Positions 10,990-16,301 of a DNA stretch of 16,301 nt are shown here, piece after piece. The notes under the pieces were generated by a model that had not been told where the DNA came from, searched no databases, and worked only from the letters and a program-made list of their open reading frames with translations. The position numbers and the translations under genes are program-made. Source of the stretch: an uncultured Eggerthellaceae bacterium (GTDB lineage: Bacteria; Actinomycetota; Coriobacteriia; Coriobacteriales; Eggerthellaceae); assembly GCA_934623455.1 (NCBI GenBank), contig CAKTVK010000043.1:1-16301 (forward strand), in the 5' to 3' direction. Position 1 is the stretch's first letter, and each line of letters starts with the position of its first letter.

Positions 10990-11763
10990 TTGAGCACCAG
11001 GAACTATTCGCAAAGAAAGCCGCTCCCCCGATTTCTCTTGCCGCTGTTCGTGATTTGTTTTTGCGTGTGCCTTGTTGCGGTGGGCGTGATTTGCTGGGGG
11101 TATTTCCAGGGAAACCGCATGTACAACAACGTTGCCCAAAACGCATTGCCCAATTTAGATGCTTCCGATGATCAAGTTCTTGATACGCAGGTCGATTGGG
11201 ATGCCCTGCGCGAAGTCAATCCCGAAACAGTTGCGTGGGTTTACGTGCCTGACACGGAGATAAATTACCCCATCGTCCAAGCAGAGAATAACGAAAAGTA
11301 TCTCAAGACCGACTTCCAGGGCGAAGTGAACTGGGCGGTTTCCTATGGCGCTATTTTCTTGGATAGCAACTGCGCGGCAGATTTCAGCGACCGCAACAGC
11401 TTTTTTTACGGTCATAACATGAATAATGGCGCCATGTTTGCAGCACTTGCGAATTTCGACAATGACCAGGTGTTTAATAATCATCGCACCGTGTATCTGT
11501 TTACGCCTGAACGTAATTATCGTTTGGAATCTTTCGCGTTTCTGCACGTACCCTCTACCGATTCTCTGGTGCAGTCAGATATGGAAAGCGATATCCATCA
11601 GCGTGCCTACCTGCAAACGCAGATGGACCGCAGCTTGGTGCATCCGAGCGAGGGTTTTCCGAATCCTGGGTCCATTGACCACGCCTATGTGCTGGTAACC
11701 TGCGACAATCTTCCGTCCGATGGCAGATACGTGCTTTACTGCCGCGAAGTTGAGTCGCGTTAG
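10990..11763 (+). CDS. srtB: Class B sortase (membrane-anchored cysteine transpeptidase)
   Basis: I place the start at TTG 10990, five bases after a near-perfect AGGAAAGGAG (10975-10984), giving 257 residues. A Lys/Arg-containing N-terminus precedes one membrane segment (about 14-39), so the enzyme is anchored with its catalytic domain outside. The sortase core shows YPIVQ, GAIFLD, NSFFYGHNMNNGAMFAAL with catalytic His142, VLVTC with Cys238, and GRYVLY with Arg246, which is the likely equivalent of Staphylococcus aureus SrtB Arg233. The YGHNMNNGAMF block and the overall length fit class B. Such enzymes attach sorting-signal proteins to peptidoglycan or polymerise pilins. No substrate with a sorting signal is encoded in this window. 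The gene is monocistronic, with its own promoter and terminator. Confidence 0.88.
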   Translation: MSTRNYSQRKPLPRFLLPLFVICFCVCLVAVGVICWGYFQGNRMYNNVAQNALPNLDASDDQVLDTQVDWDALREVNPETVAWVYVPDTEINYPIVQAENNEKYLKTDFQGEVNWAVSYGAIFLDSNCAADFSDRNSFFYGHNMNNGAMFAALANFDNDQVFNNHRTVYLFTPERNYRLESFAFLHVPSTDSLVQSDMESDIHQRAYLQTQMDRSLVHPSEGFPNPGSIDHAYVLVTCDNLPSDGRYVLYCREVESR

Positions 11764-11764
11764 T

Positions 11765-11802
11765 ATTGTTGACAAATTACCCCACCTTTTGTCAACAATT
11801 TT
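11765..11802 (+). terminator. Rho-independent terminator after srtB
   Basis: ATTGTTGACAAA (11765-11776) pairs perfectly with TTTGTCAACAAT (11788-11799), a 12-bp stem with an 11-nt loop that includes CCCCACC. TTTTGGTTTTT follows from 11799. It starts one base after the srtB stop codon. Confidence 0.8.
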
Positions 11803-11837
11803 GGTTTTTCGACGGTTTGCCGTCGCGTGAATTCCAT

Positions 11838-12057
11838 GTTGTTGAAAAAATGCCCTCTGATTCGAAGTTGATGCAGGTTGGAAGTAGGTTCGGGTCAAAA
11901 ATAAGCGCAATTTTGGGATTCGAGAGCGCGTGTTATAAACCAACTCTTGGAAAACCGCAGGTCAAAGCGTTGCTCAAAAACGATAGGTAAATTATCGCAA
12001 TTTCGACCTACTTCCAACCGACTATAACTTCGAATTTGACGTGGTTTTTTCAACAAC
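11838..12057. repeat. 220-bp inverted-repeat element with three conserved blocks per arm
   Basis: The arms are 11838-11889 and 12006-12057, 52 bp each. Three blocks match perfectly in inverted orientation: GTTGTTGAAAAAA (11838-11850 with 12045-12057), ATTCGAAGTT (11860-11869 with 12026-12035) and GGTTGGAAGTAGGT (11876-11889 with 12006-12019). The spacers between blocks are 9 and 6 bp in both arms but differ in sequence. The 116-bp middle has no convincing gene; the open frame at 11766-11990 starts in the srtB terminator and has no ribosome binding site. No transposase is present. It may be a MITE-like element, a large structured RNA or a set of protein-binding sites. The right arm ends 21 bp before the purM -35. 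Confidence 0.8.
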
Positions 12058-12078
12058 CAGTGCTTTTAAGGGAATAGT

Positions 12079-12108
12079 TTGCCCACGAGCAGCGTGTTTC
12101 GGTACAAT
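12079..12108 (+). promoter_or_regulatory. Promoter of purM
   Basis: TTGCCC (12079-12084) and TACAAT (12103-12108) are 18 bp apart. The predicted start near 12115 leaves a leader of about 64 nt with an AAAAGGA ribosome binding site before the GTG. The inverted-repeat element lies immediately upstream. I see no purine-riboswitch-like conserved core in the leader. Confidence 0.6.
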
Positions 12109-12178
12109 AAGCGCAGTACAAATTAGCAAATCCGTTCATACTGTCTTATGAGCATTCTCTACGAAAAGGACGATTGCC

Positions 12179-13267
12179 GTGAACACTGAAGAAACCCAGA
12201 ATTCCGCAATGACCACTTATGCCCAGGCGGGCGTTGATACCGCCGAAGGTGCGCGTGCCGTGCGTGCCATCAAAGAGACCGTGCACTCCACGTATCGTCC
12301 CGAGGTTGTGGGCGACATCGGCGGTTTTGGCGGCCTGTTCAGCGTTGCCGCTGCTAAGAACATGGAAGATCCGCTGCTGGTTTCCGGCACCGACGGCGTT
12401 GGCACGAAGCTCCAGCTTGCTCGTCTTTTGAACAAACACGACAGCGTGGGCATTGACCTTGTTGCCATGTGCGTGAACGACATTCTGGCAACGGGTGCTG
12501 AGCCGCTATTCTTCCTGGATTACATTGCCGTGGGCAAGCTTCAGGCCGAAGCAGTTGCCGATGTTGTTGCCGGCATTGGCGAAGGCTGCCGTCAGGCGGG
12601 ATGCGCCCTGATCGGCGGCGAGATGGCCGAGCATCCGGGCGTTATGGATCCCACCGATTACGACTTGTCTGGCTTCTGCGTGGGTATTGTTGACCGCGTG
12701 AAAATGCTTGATCCCGAAACGGTCAAGGAAGGCGACGTGCTGATTGGCCTGGCTTCCACGGGTCTTCATTCCAACGGCTATTCCTTGGCGCGCAAGGTGT
12801 GCGTTGGCGATAAAACCGCCGATGAAATCTCGGTTCCGCTGGACGAACTCAACGGCAAGACCGTTGGCGAGGCGCTGCTTGAGCCGACGCGCATCTACGT
12901 GAAGTCCGTGCTTGCCACGCTGAAGGAAGTTCCCGGCGCCGTGCACGCGCTGGCGCACATTACGGGCGGCGGCATTACCGAGAACCTGGATCGCGCGCTT
13001 CCTAAGACGGTAAATGCGCAGGTCGAGCTTGGCTCGTGGTCCGTTGTTCCCATTGCGAAGTACACGTGCGCTGCAGCTGGCCTGAACGAGACCGAAGCGC
13101 TTAAGACGTTCAACATGGGCATTGGCATGGTTCTTATCACGCAAGCCGATAAAGCAAGCGAAGTTGAAGCGGTGCTGGCAGCTCAGGGTGAAAAGACGTA
13201 TCGCATTGGTCAGATTGTTGCCGGCGAAGGTGTGGTGACGTATACGGACGAAGGCAAGTTGCTGTAA
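12179..13267 (+). CDS. purM: Phosphoribosylformylglycinamidine cyclo-ligase (AIR synthetase)
   Basis: This 362-residue enzyme closes the imidazole ring of the purine precursor: FGAM plus ATP gives AIR. It matches PurM along its whole length: YAQAGVDTAEG (14-24), RPEVVGDIGGFGGLF (40-54), the nucleotide-site SGTDGVGTKL (69-78), DLVAMCVND (93-101), GAEPLFFLDY (107-116), GGEMAEHPG (146-154), STGLHSNGYSL (193-203) and AHITGGGITEN near 258-268. The GTG start follows AAAAGGACG at good spacing. An in-frame ATG ten codons later (12209), near the E. coli N-terminus, is possible but lacks a clear ribosome binding site. The gene has its own promoter. purN follows after a 438-bp spacer full of repeats, unusually far for a purM-purN pair. 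Confidence 0.98.
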   Translation: MNTEETQNSAMTTYAQAGVDTAEGARAVRAIKETVHSTYRPEVVGDIGGFGGLFSVAAAKNMEDPLLVSGTDGVGTKLQLARLLNKHDSVGIDLVAMCVNDILATGAEPLFFLDYIAVGKLQAEAVADVVAGIGEGCRQAGCALIGGEMAEHPGVMDPTDYDLSGFCVGIVDRVKMLDPETVKEGDVLIGLASTGLHSNGYSLARKVCVGDKTADEISVPLDELNGKTVGEALLEPTRIYVKSVLATLKEVPGAVHALAHITGGGITENLDRALPKTVNAQVELGSWSVVPIAKYTCAAAGLNETEALKTFNMGIGMVLITQADKASEVEAVLAAQGEKTYRIGQIVAGEGVVTYTDEGKLL

Positions 13268-13275
13268 GTAACTGG

Positions 13276-13291
13276 ACCTGAAGCAGGTTTT
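13276..13291 (+). terminator. Weak terminator-like hairpin after purM
   Basis: ACCTG (13276-13280) and CAGGT (13284-13288) form a 5-bp stem with an AAG loop and then TTT, 9 bp after the purM stop codon. It is small, so some transcripts may read through into the repeat region and purN. Confidence 0.35.
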
Positions 13292-13297
13292 GAAATG

Positions 13298-13405
13298 CAG
13301 GGGAGGTCCGAAGAGGTTCCGTTCGCAATCCAGCCTTTATGGTTTTGAACCGAATCAAAATAAGAAGGCTTCCCAGGGCGAACTCCACCTCTTCGGACCT
13401 CCCTG
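13298..13405. repeat. Structured hairpin repeat, copy A
   Basis: The outer stem pairs 13301-13317 with 13387-13403, 17 bp without mismatch. Inside it, GTTCGC (13321-13326) pairs with GCGAAC (13378-13383), AGCCTT (13332-13337) with AAGGCT (13365-13370), and TTTTGA (13343-13348) with TCAAAA (13355-13360) around ACCGAA. The 85-bp body 13310-13394 matches copy B (13564-13648) at 84 of 85 positions. The outer arms beyond the body differ between copies yet stay self-complementary in each. I see no gene in it: open frames run through on both strands but have no initiation signals. Confidence 0.85.
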
Positions 13406-13436
13406 GTTTACCGGGCTTAAAAGGTGGTTCGGAAGG

Positions 13437-13530
13437 GGCAAGGGGTTCACTCACAATCCGCCGCTTATTGTATTTGATCGATTCAAATTGGAGCGGCTCC
13501 CCGCGTTCGCTCGTCTCTTGTTTTCTTGCC
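13437..13530. repeat. Structured hairpin repeat, diverged copy C
   Basis: GGTTCACTCACAATCC (13444-13459) resembles the body start of copies A and B. GCCGCT (13460-13465) pairs with AGCGGC (13492-13497), and ATTTGA (13472-13477) pairs with TCAAAT (13483-13488) around TCGAT. These are the same two inner stems as in copies A and B with different but still complementary bases. GGCAAG (13437-13442) may pair with CTTGCC (13525-13530) as an outer stem. The first inner stem (GTTCGC/GCGAAC in A and B) is not clearly kept. Confidence 0.6.
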
Positions 13531-13557
13531 ATCGCCTGTTATGGGAGTGCGCAGGTT

Positions 13558-13654
13558 GGGGTTGAAGAGGTTCCGTTCGCAATCCAGCCTTTATGTTTTT
13601 GAACCGAATCAAAATAAGAAGGCTTCCCAGGGCGAACTCCACCTCTTCAACCCC
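13558..13654. repeat. Structured hairpin repeat, copy B
   Basis: The outer stem GGGGTTGAAGAGGT (13558-13571) pairs perfectly with ACCTCTTCAACCCC (13641-13654). The inner stems are as in copy A. The only difference in the 85-bp body is T13596, where copy A has G13342. It sits 254 bp downstream of copy A in the same orientation and ends 51 bp before the purN start codon, so it would lie in the purN leader if transcribed. Confidence 0.85.
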
Positions 13655-13705
13655 TGGGAGTGCTCGGTTATTCGGCGAGTTATTGAAAAGAAAGGGAGTT
13701 TGTCT

Positions 13706-14317
13706 ATGCTGAAGATTGGCGTGCTGGTTTCGGGGTCGGGCACGAATTTGCAGGCGTTTATCGATGCGATTGCCGCAAAAGAGCTTGATGCGGAAATCGT
13801 GCTGGTTGTTTCCTCACGTCCCGATGCGTATGGCATTGAGCGCGCGAAAGCGGCGAACATCCCTGTTCTGGTTCTGAACAAGGGCGTTTATGCCGATCCA
13901 GAAGCTGCGGATGCGCGCATTGTTGCGGCGTTGCGCGAGGCAGGCGCGGAATACGTGTTCATGGCGGGCTATATGCGCATGGTGACCCCCGTGATACTCG
14001 ATGCCTTCCCGAATCGCGTGGTGAACCTGCATCCGGCGCTTCTGCCCTCGTTCAAGGGTGCGCACGGCATCCAAGATGCGTTTGATGCGGGTGTGAAATA
14101 CACAGGCGTTACGGTGCATTTCGCCAATGCGGAATACGATAAGGGTCCTATCATTGCGCAAGAGCCTGTTGCGGTTTTGGAGTCTGATACGGTGGAAGCG
14201 CTGGAAGAGCGCATCCATGCGGTTGAGCATCGGCTGTATCCGGCAACGGCGCAGCTCATCGCACAGGGGCGCGTGCATGTAGCGTCCGATGGCAAAGCGC
14301 ACGTAGCAGAGGAATAA
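13706..14317 (+). CDS. purN: Phosphoribosylglycinamide formyltransferase (10-formyltetrahydrofolate-dependent GART)
   Basis: I start at ATG 13706 after AAAGGGAG (13691-13698), giving 203 residues, a normal length. The frame is open further upstream through repeat copy B, but that part is not PurN. The enzyme transfers a formyl group from 10-formyl-THF to GAR, giving FGAR, two steps before PurM. Key features are VSGSGTNLQAF (8-18), which binds the substrate phosphate, NLHPALLPSFKGAHG (107-121), and VTVHFANAEYDKGPII (135-150). Asn107, His109 and Asp145 correspond to the catalytic Asn106, His108 and Asp144 of E. coli PurN. No separate promoter is clear, so transcription may come from purM through the repeats or from within them. 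Confidence 0.97.
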   Translation: MLKIGVLVSGSGTNLQAFIDAIAAKELDAEIVLVVSSRPDAYGIERAKAANIPVLVLNKGVYADPEAADARIVAALREAGAEYVFMAGYMRMVTPVILDAFPNRVVNLHPALLPSFKGAHGIQDAFDAGVKYTGVTVHFANAEYDKGPIIAQEPVAVLESDTVEALEERIHAVEHRLYPATAQLIAQGRVHVASDGKAHVAEE

Positions 14318-14480
14318 GCGCGATCAGCGGTAGGTCGCGACTTTCGCTTGCTTGTAAGTCGTGCGCTCAGGTAAGCGACGTTGTTGTTGCCGCTGCGTAA
14401 GGCAAAGTGGCGAGCGCTTGGGGAGCGGCGCGGAGCCGGCGCAAAAAGTGTTTCGTTGAACAGAAAAGAGGACGTTTGAA

Positions 14481-15434
14481 ATGAAACGTGCTGTTATCGA
14501 AAATATTATCGCATGCTTGCACAAAGGCCAGGCGCCTGCGCTTGATTCTGCGGTTTTTTCTTCAGTCGATCCTGGTAAGTTGCAAGAAATTGCCGCAGGT
14601 CTTACTGCTGCCGATATTCCGGTGTTCGAGCGCGCGTTGCGTGCTATTGATGAAAGCGACCTGGCCTGGCTGGGTTTCAAGATTGTTCTGGATCCGGCGG
14701 TTGCCGTGACAAACGTGGATAACGAAGTCACGAAGAAGTTCGGCGAAAAAGGCTCTGCAAACGGCGACTCTTTCATATTCTTCGCCAATGATGCGAAAGA
14801 AATTGTGTGCGCGCATGAATATTCGGGTCGTGACTTGATGCAGATGAAAGATGTAACGCGTGGGCCCGCCATGCATAACGAGCAGTTCGATGGCCTGATT
14901 TGGCAAGCCACGCCGCTGTTCGAAGCAAAACGTGTTTGGCTGTTGGGTGCTTCAGACGTTGCCTGCGAAGTGGCGAAACTCGCAACCCATCTGGGCTTTC
15001 TGGTGACGGTCGCCGATTACGACCCCACATTCTTGAACGAGGAGCGTTTCCCGGGCGTACAGCGTATTTTGTTCGAGGGCGGCAACTTCGATGACTTGCA
15101 GAAATACGCCGCCGATCCCGCCGATTACGTGTGCGTGCTCACGCGCGGCCACATGTATGACCCGCAGAGCTGTGCGTGGGGCGTGGCGTGCAACGCGCAT
15201 TACGTGGGCATGATGGGCTGCAAGGGCAAGAACGAAACGGTTCACGACCTGGTCATTGGCCTGGGTGCCACCGAAGAGGGCTGGGCGCGCATCAAGCGGC
15301 CCATCGGTTTGAAATTCGGTGCGAAAACACCCGCCGAGCTGGCTGTTTCTATTGTGGCAGAGCTTATTGACGTGCGCTACAAAGAAAACTATAGCGATGC
15401 GGCGCGCGTGCAGCACGAAAGCCATTTGGACTAA
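14481..15434 (+). CDS. XdhC-family protein with a divergent N-terminal half
   Basis: The 317-residue protein carries a C-terminal XdhC-type Rossmann domain. It shows VWLLGASDVACEVAKLATHL (152-171), VADYDP (177-182), DYVCVLTRGHMYD (215-227), YVGMMGCKGKNETV (241-254) and RIKRPIGLKFGAKTPAELAV (270-289). The last two correspond to the IGS(R/K)RK and HxPIGLxIGAxTPxEIAxSI signatures of the family. XdhC proteins help insert sulfurated molybdenum cofactor into xanthine-dehydrogenase-like enzymes. The first about 145 residues do not resemble the usual XdhC N-terminal domain. The nucleotide-binding loop is GASDVA rather than GAGHVA, losing the second Gly. No molybdenum hydroxylase is in the window, so its role is inferred; proximity to purine genes is suggestive only. 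The ribosome binding site is AGAGGA (14467-14472). The 163-bp gap before it holds short GC-rich inverted repeats but no clear promoter. Confidence 0.8.
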   Translation: MKRAVIENIIACLHKGQAPALDSAVFSSVDPGKLQEIAAGLTAADIPVFERALRAIDESDLAWLGFKIVLDPAVAVTNVDNEVTKKFGEKGSANGDSFIFFANDAKEIVCAHEYSGRDLMQMKDVTRGPAMHNEQFDGLIWQATPLFEAKRVWLLGASDVACEVAKLATHLGFLVTVADYDPTFLNEERFPGVQRILFEGGNFDDLQKYAADPADYVCVLTRGHMYDPQSCAWGVACNAHYVGMMGCKGKNETVHDLVIGLGATEEGWARIKRPIGLKFGAKTPAELAVSIVAELIDVRYKENYSDAARVQHESHLD

Positions 15435-15464
15435 ACGTTCTTTCCAAAGCGAAGGAAACAAGGG

Positions 15465-15497
15465 CGCCCCCACACGCGTGAGCATGCGGGGCGTTTT
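15465..15497 (+). terminator. Rho-independent terminator after the XdhC-family gene
   Basis: CGCCCC (15465-15470) pairs with GGGGCG (15488-15493), and TTTT follows. The 17-nt loop contains the palindrome CACGCGTG (15473-15480). It is 30 bp after the stop codon. Confidence 0.7.
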
Positions 15498-15516
15498 CTG
15501 TGCATCGACGCAGCGG

Positions 15517-15580
15517 CCTGTGCGGAGGCGCAGGATTTACTTGCGGAGCAGCAAGCAAATCCTGCGTGGCTCCACACCGG
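15517..15580. other. Long imperfect hairpin between two terminators
   Basis: CGCAGGATTT (15529-15538) pairs with AAATCCTGCG (15557-15566), and CTTGC (15540-15544) with GCAAG (15551-15555), around a GGAGCA loop. The stem continues outward through GGAG/CTCC, GTG/CAC and CC/GG with single mismatches, reaching 64 nt in total. No T-tract follows. It may be a structured RNA or a repeat element. I see no gene in it. Confidence 0.65.
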
Positions 15581-15581
15581 A

Positions 15582-15622
15582 AAAACAGAGCGCTCCGGCT
15601 GACTGCCGAAACGCTCTGTTTT
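15582..15622. terminator. Bidirectional Rho-independent terminator between convergent genes
   Basis: AAAACAGAGCG (15582-15592) pairs with CGCTCTGTTTT (15612-15622), 11 bp, and CGGC/GCCG (15596-15599 with 15605-15608) closes a TGACT loop. A and T tracts on both sides make it work for the XdhC-side transcripts and for the minus-strand pair at 15693-16301. Confidence 0.85.
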
Positions 15623-15692
15623 CATTTTTGGGAAAGCCCAAAGCCTTTATTCTTATTAAAGTGTACGCAGGTATTTGCTTTAGCAACCGAAA

Positions 15693-15860
15693 TCAGTCAT
15701 CCCCATCATCAAACAAAAAATTGCGGCGTTCATCTTCTTCTTCGCGACGATATTCGCTATCATCCCAATTGTAAACATACTCGCCTCGGTCAATACTGAA
15801 GCCATCCTTTTCGATGTATTCATAGTCTCCGGACTCATAATTAAAACACCACTTGGCCAT
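15693..15860 (-). CDS. Small acidic tyrosine-rich protein, coupled to the dsRNA-binding protein gene
   Basis: The 55-residue product starts at ATG 15860, with GGAGGGTGG (15874-15866 on the minus strand) 5-9 bases upstream, inside the end of the preceding gene. The upstream gene stops at 15862, leaving one base between them, so translation is very likely coupled. The protein starts MAKWCFNYESGDYEYIEKDG and ends in an Asp/Glu/Arg-rich tail (RREEEDERRNFLFDDGDD). It has a net acidic charge, six Tyr, one Cys, no signal peptide and no membrane segment. I do not recognise the family. A longer reading of this frame exists upstream but has no ribosome binding site. Its AT-rich composition differs from the rest of the window. 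Confidence 0.75.
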   Translation of the reverse strand: MAKWCFNYESGDYEYIEKDGFSIDRGEYVYNWDDSEYRREEEDERRNFLFDDGDD

Positions 15861-15861
15861 T

Positions 15862-16301
15862 TTATCCACCCTCCATTCCGAGCACATAAAAAAGCATTCT
15901 AAAAGCAGAATCTTTCTTTGCCTCTTTTTTTGATGAAGATGCCCCGTCAAAACAACAATCTTCTTCCACTATGTGACATTCACATTTCCAAATCGGATTA
16001 CCGTTATGGTCATAGGTTTTCTCGAAAGCGTAAGTTGGAATCGAAAAATATCCGCGACGGGCTAAGATTTCCAGTTGGTTGATCGAATCATCGCGATTCG
16101 GGTTTTCGATCTCGTTGCGAATCGACCACAGCAAATCTTTTTGTTCCAAATACTCATAAGCCAGTTTGCATACCGCCATTCTTGCGTCTTTGACAGAAAC
16201 ACCAAAGCCGCAAAAGACAGGTAAAGAATCAAGCAATTTAAGGTAACAATGATATTTTAGTTTAGAATAGTTGTAGCCTAACGGAAAGTTTTGATATATA
16301 G
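15862..16301 (-). CDS. Protein with a C-terminal double-stranded RNA-binding domain (5' end outside the window)
   Basis: The frame is open from the window edge to TAA at 15864-15862, about 145 residues, and no convincing start is seen inside. A TTG at 16236 is in frame, but the sequence before it (IYQNFPLGYNYSKLKYHCYL) looks like ordinary protein, so the gene probably begins further out. The C-terminal part (16083 down to 15880) matches the dsRBD pattern: NQLEILARRG, IPTYAFEKTYD, PIWKCECHI, then SSSKKEAKKDSAFRMLFYVL, with the KKEAK motif that contacts the RNA backbone. The N-terminal visible part is helical (DARMAVCKLAYEYLEQ) and could be the end of an RNase III-like or unknown domain. dsRBDs occur in RNase III and related proteins. 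The AT-rich composition and opposite orientation suggest acquisition. Confidence 0.75.
   Translation of the reverse strand, partial: IYQNFPLGYNYSKLKYHCYLKLLDSLPVFCGFGVSVKDARMAVCKLAYEYLEQKDLLWSIRNEIENPNRDDSINQLEILARRGYFSIPTYAFEKTYDHNGNPIWKCECHIVEEDCCFDGASSSKKEAKKDSAFRMLFYVLGMEGG

Noticed and set aside
11766..11990. 74-codon open frame after srtB
   Set aside because: It starts inside the srtB terminator hairpin, has no ribosome binding site and runs through one arm of the inverted-repeat element.
13137..13642. Open frames through the purM-purN repeats on both strands
   Set aside because: They repeat the same peptide only because the DNA repeats. No ribosome binding site was found, and the pattern of paired stems explains the sequence better.
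13526..13705. N-terminal extension of purN by 60 codons
   Set aside because: It is translation of repeat copy B. The ATG at 13706 has a good ribosome binding site and gives the normal PurN N-terminus.
14318..14480. Structured RNA or riboswitch before the XdhC-family gene
   Set aside because: Short GC-rich inverted repeats (such as CAGCGG/CCGCTG and GTCGC/GCGAC) are visible, but they are few base pairs each and expected at this composition.

Overview
The window looks like chromosomal DNA of a GC-moderate to GC-rich actinobacterium. The best guess is class Coriobacteriia (Eggerthellales-like). That is inferred from actinobacterial-type RNA polymerase subunits with unusual long tails and from the gene mix; no rRNA or other decisive marker is present. 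Almost all genes are on the + strand. Only the AT-rich right edge carries minus-strand genes and looks acquired.

Layout: (1) 1-173, the C-terminal end of an unidentified gene. (2) 363-1460, rlmB (23S rRNA 2'-O-methyltransferase) and a small Gly/Asn-rich protein. (3) 1461-1894, a non-coding stretch with a terminator and four related hairpins whose arms contain AGGAGG and CCTCCT or CTCCT. (4) 1895-2440, a YacP/Rae1-like NYN-domain RNase with an almost leaderless start. (5) 2621-10798, a strong promoter, rpoB, rpoC and a strong terminator. (6) 10947-11802, a class B sortase with its own promoter and terminator. (7) 11803-12178, a 220-bp inverted-repeat element followed by the purM promoter. (8) 12179-14317, purM and purN separated by a 438-bp spacer holding three copies of a structured hairpin repeat. 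(9) 14481-15434, a divergent XdhC-family protein. (10) 15465-15622, a series of terminators and hairpins. (11) 15693-16301 (minus strand), a small acidic protein translationally coupled to a dsRNA-binding-domain protein that runs off the window.

Functionally the core is transcription and translation. rlmB and the NYN RNase precede rpoBC, which recalls the Firmicutes order rlmB-yacP-...-rpoBC with the sigH/secE/nusG/ribosomal-protein block missing. A two-step piece of de novo purine synthesis follows (PurN makes FGAR, PurM closes the AIR ring), then a molybdenum-hydroxylase maturation-type factor.

The most striking observation is in the beta' subunit. After the canonical end of RpoC there is a tail of about 235 residues, and residues 1322-1376 align without gaps to the C-terminal domain of the RNA polymerase alpha subunit. 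The positions equivalent to E. coli alpha R265, N268, G296, K298 and E302, which belong to the DNA-binding determinant, are retained. The rpoB promoter has an AT-rich UP-element-like tract directly upstream of its -35 box. The three families of structured intergenic repeats are the next most interesting signals.
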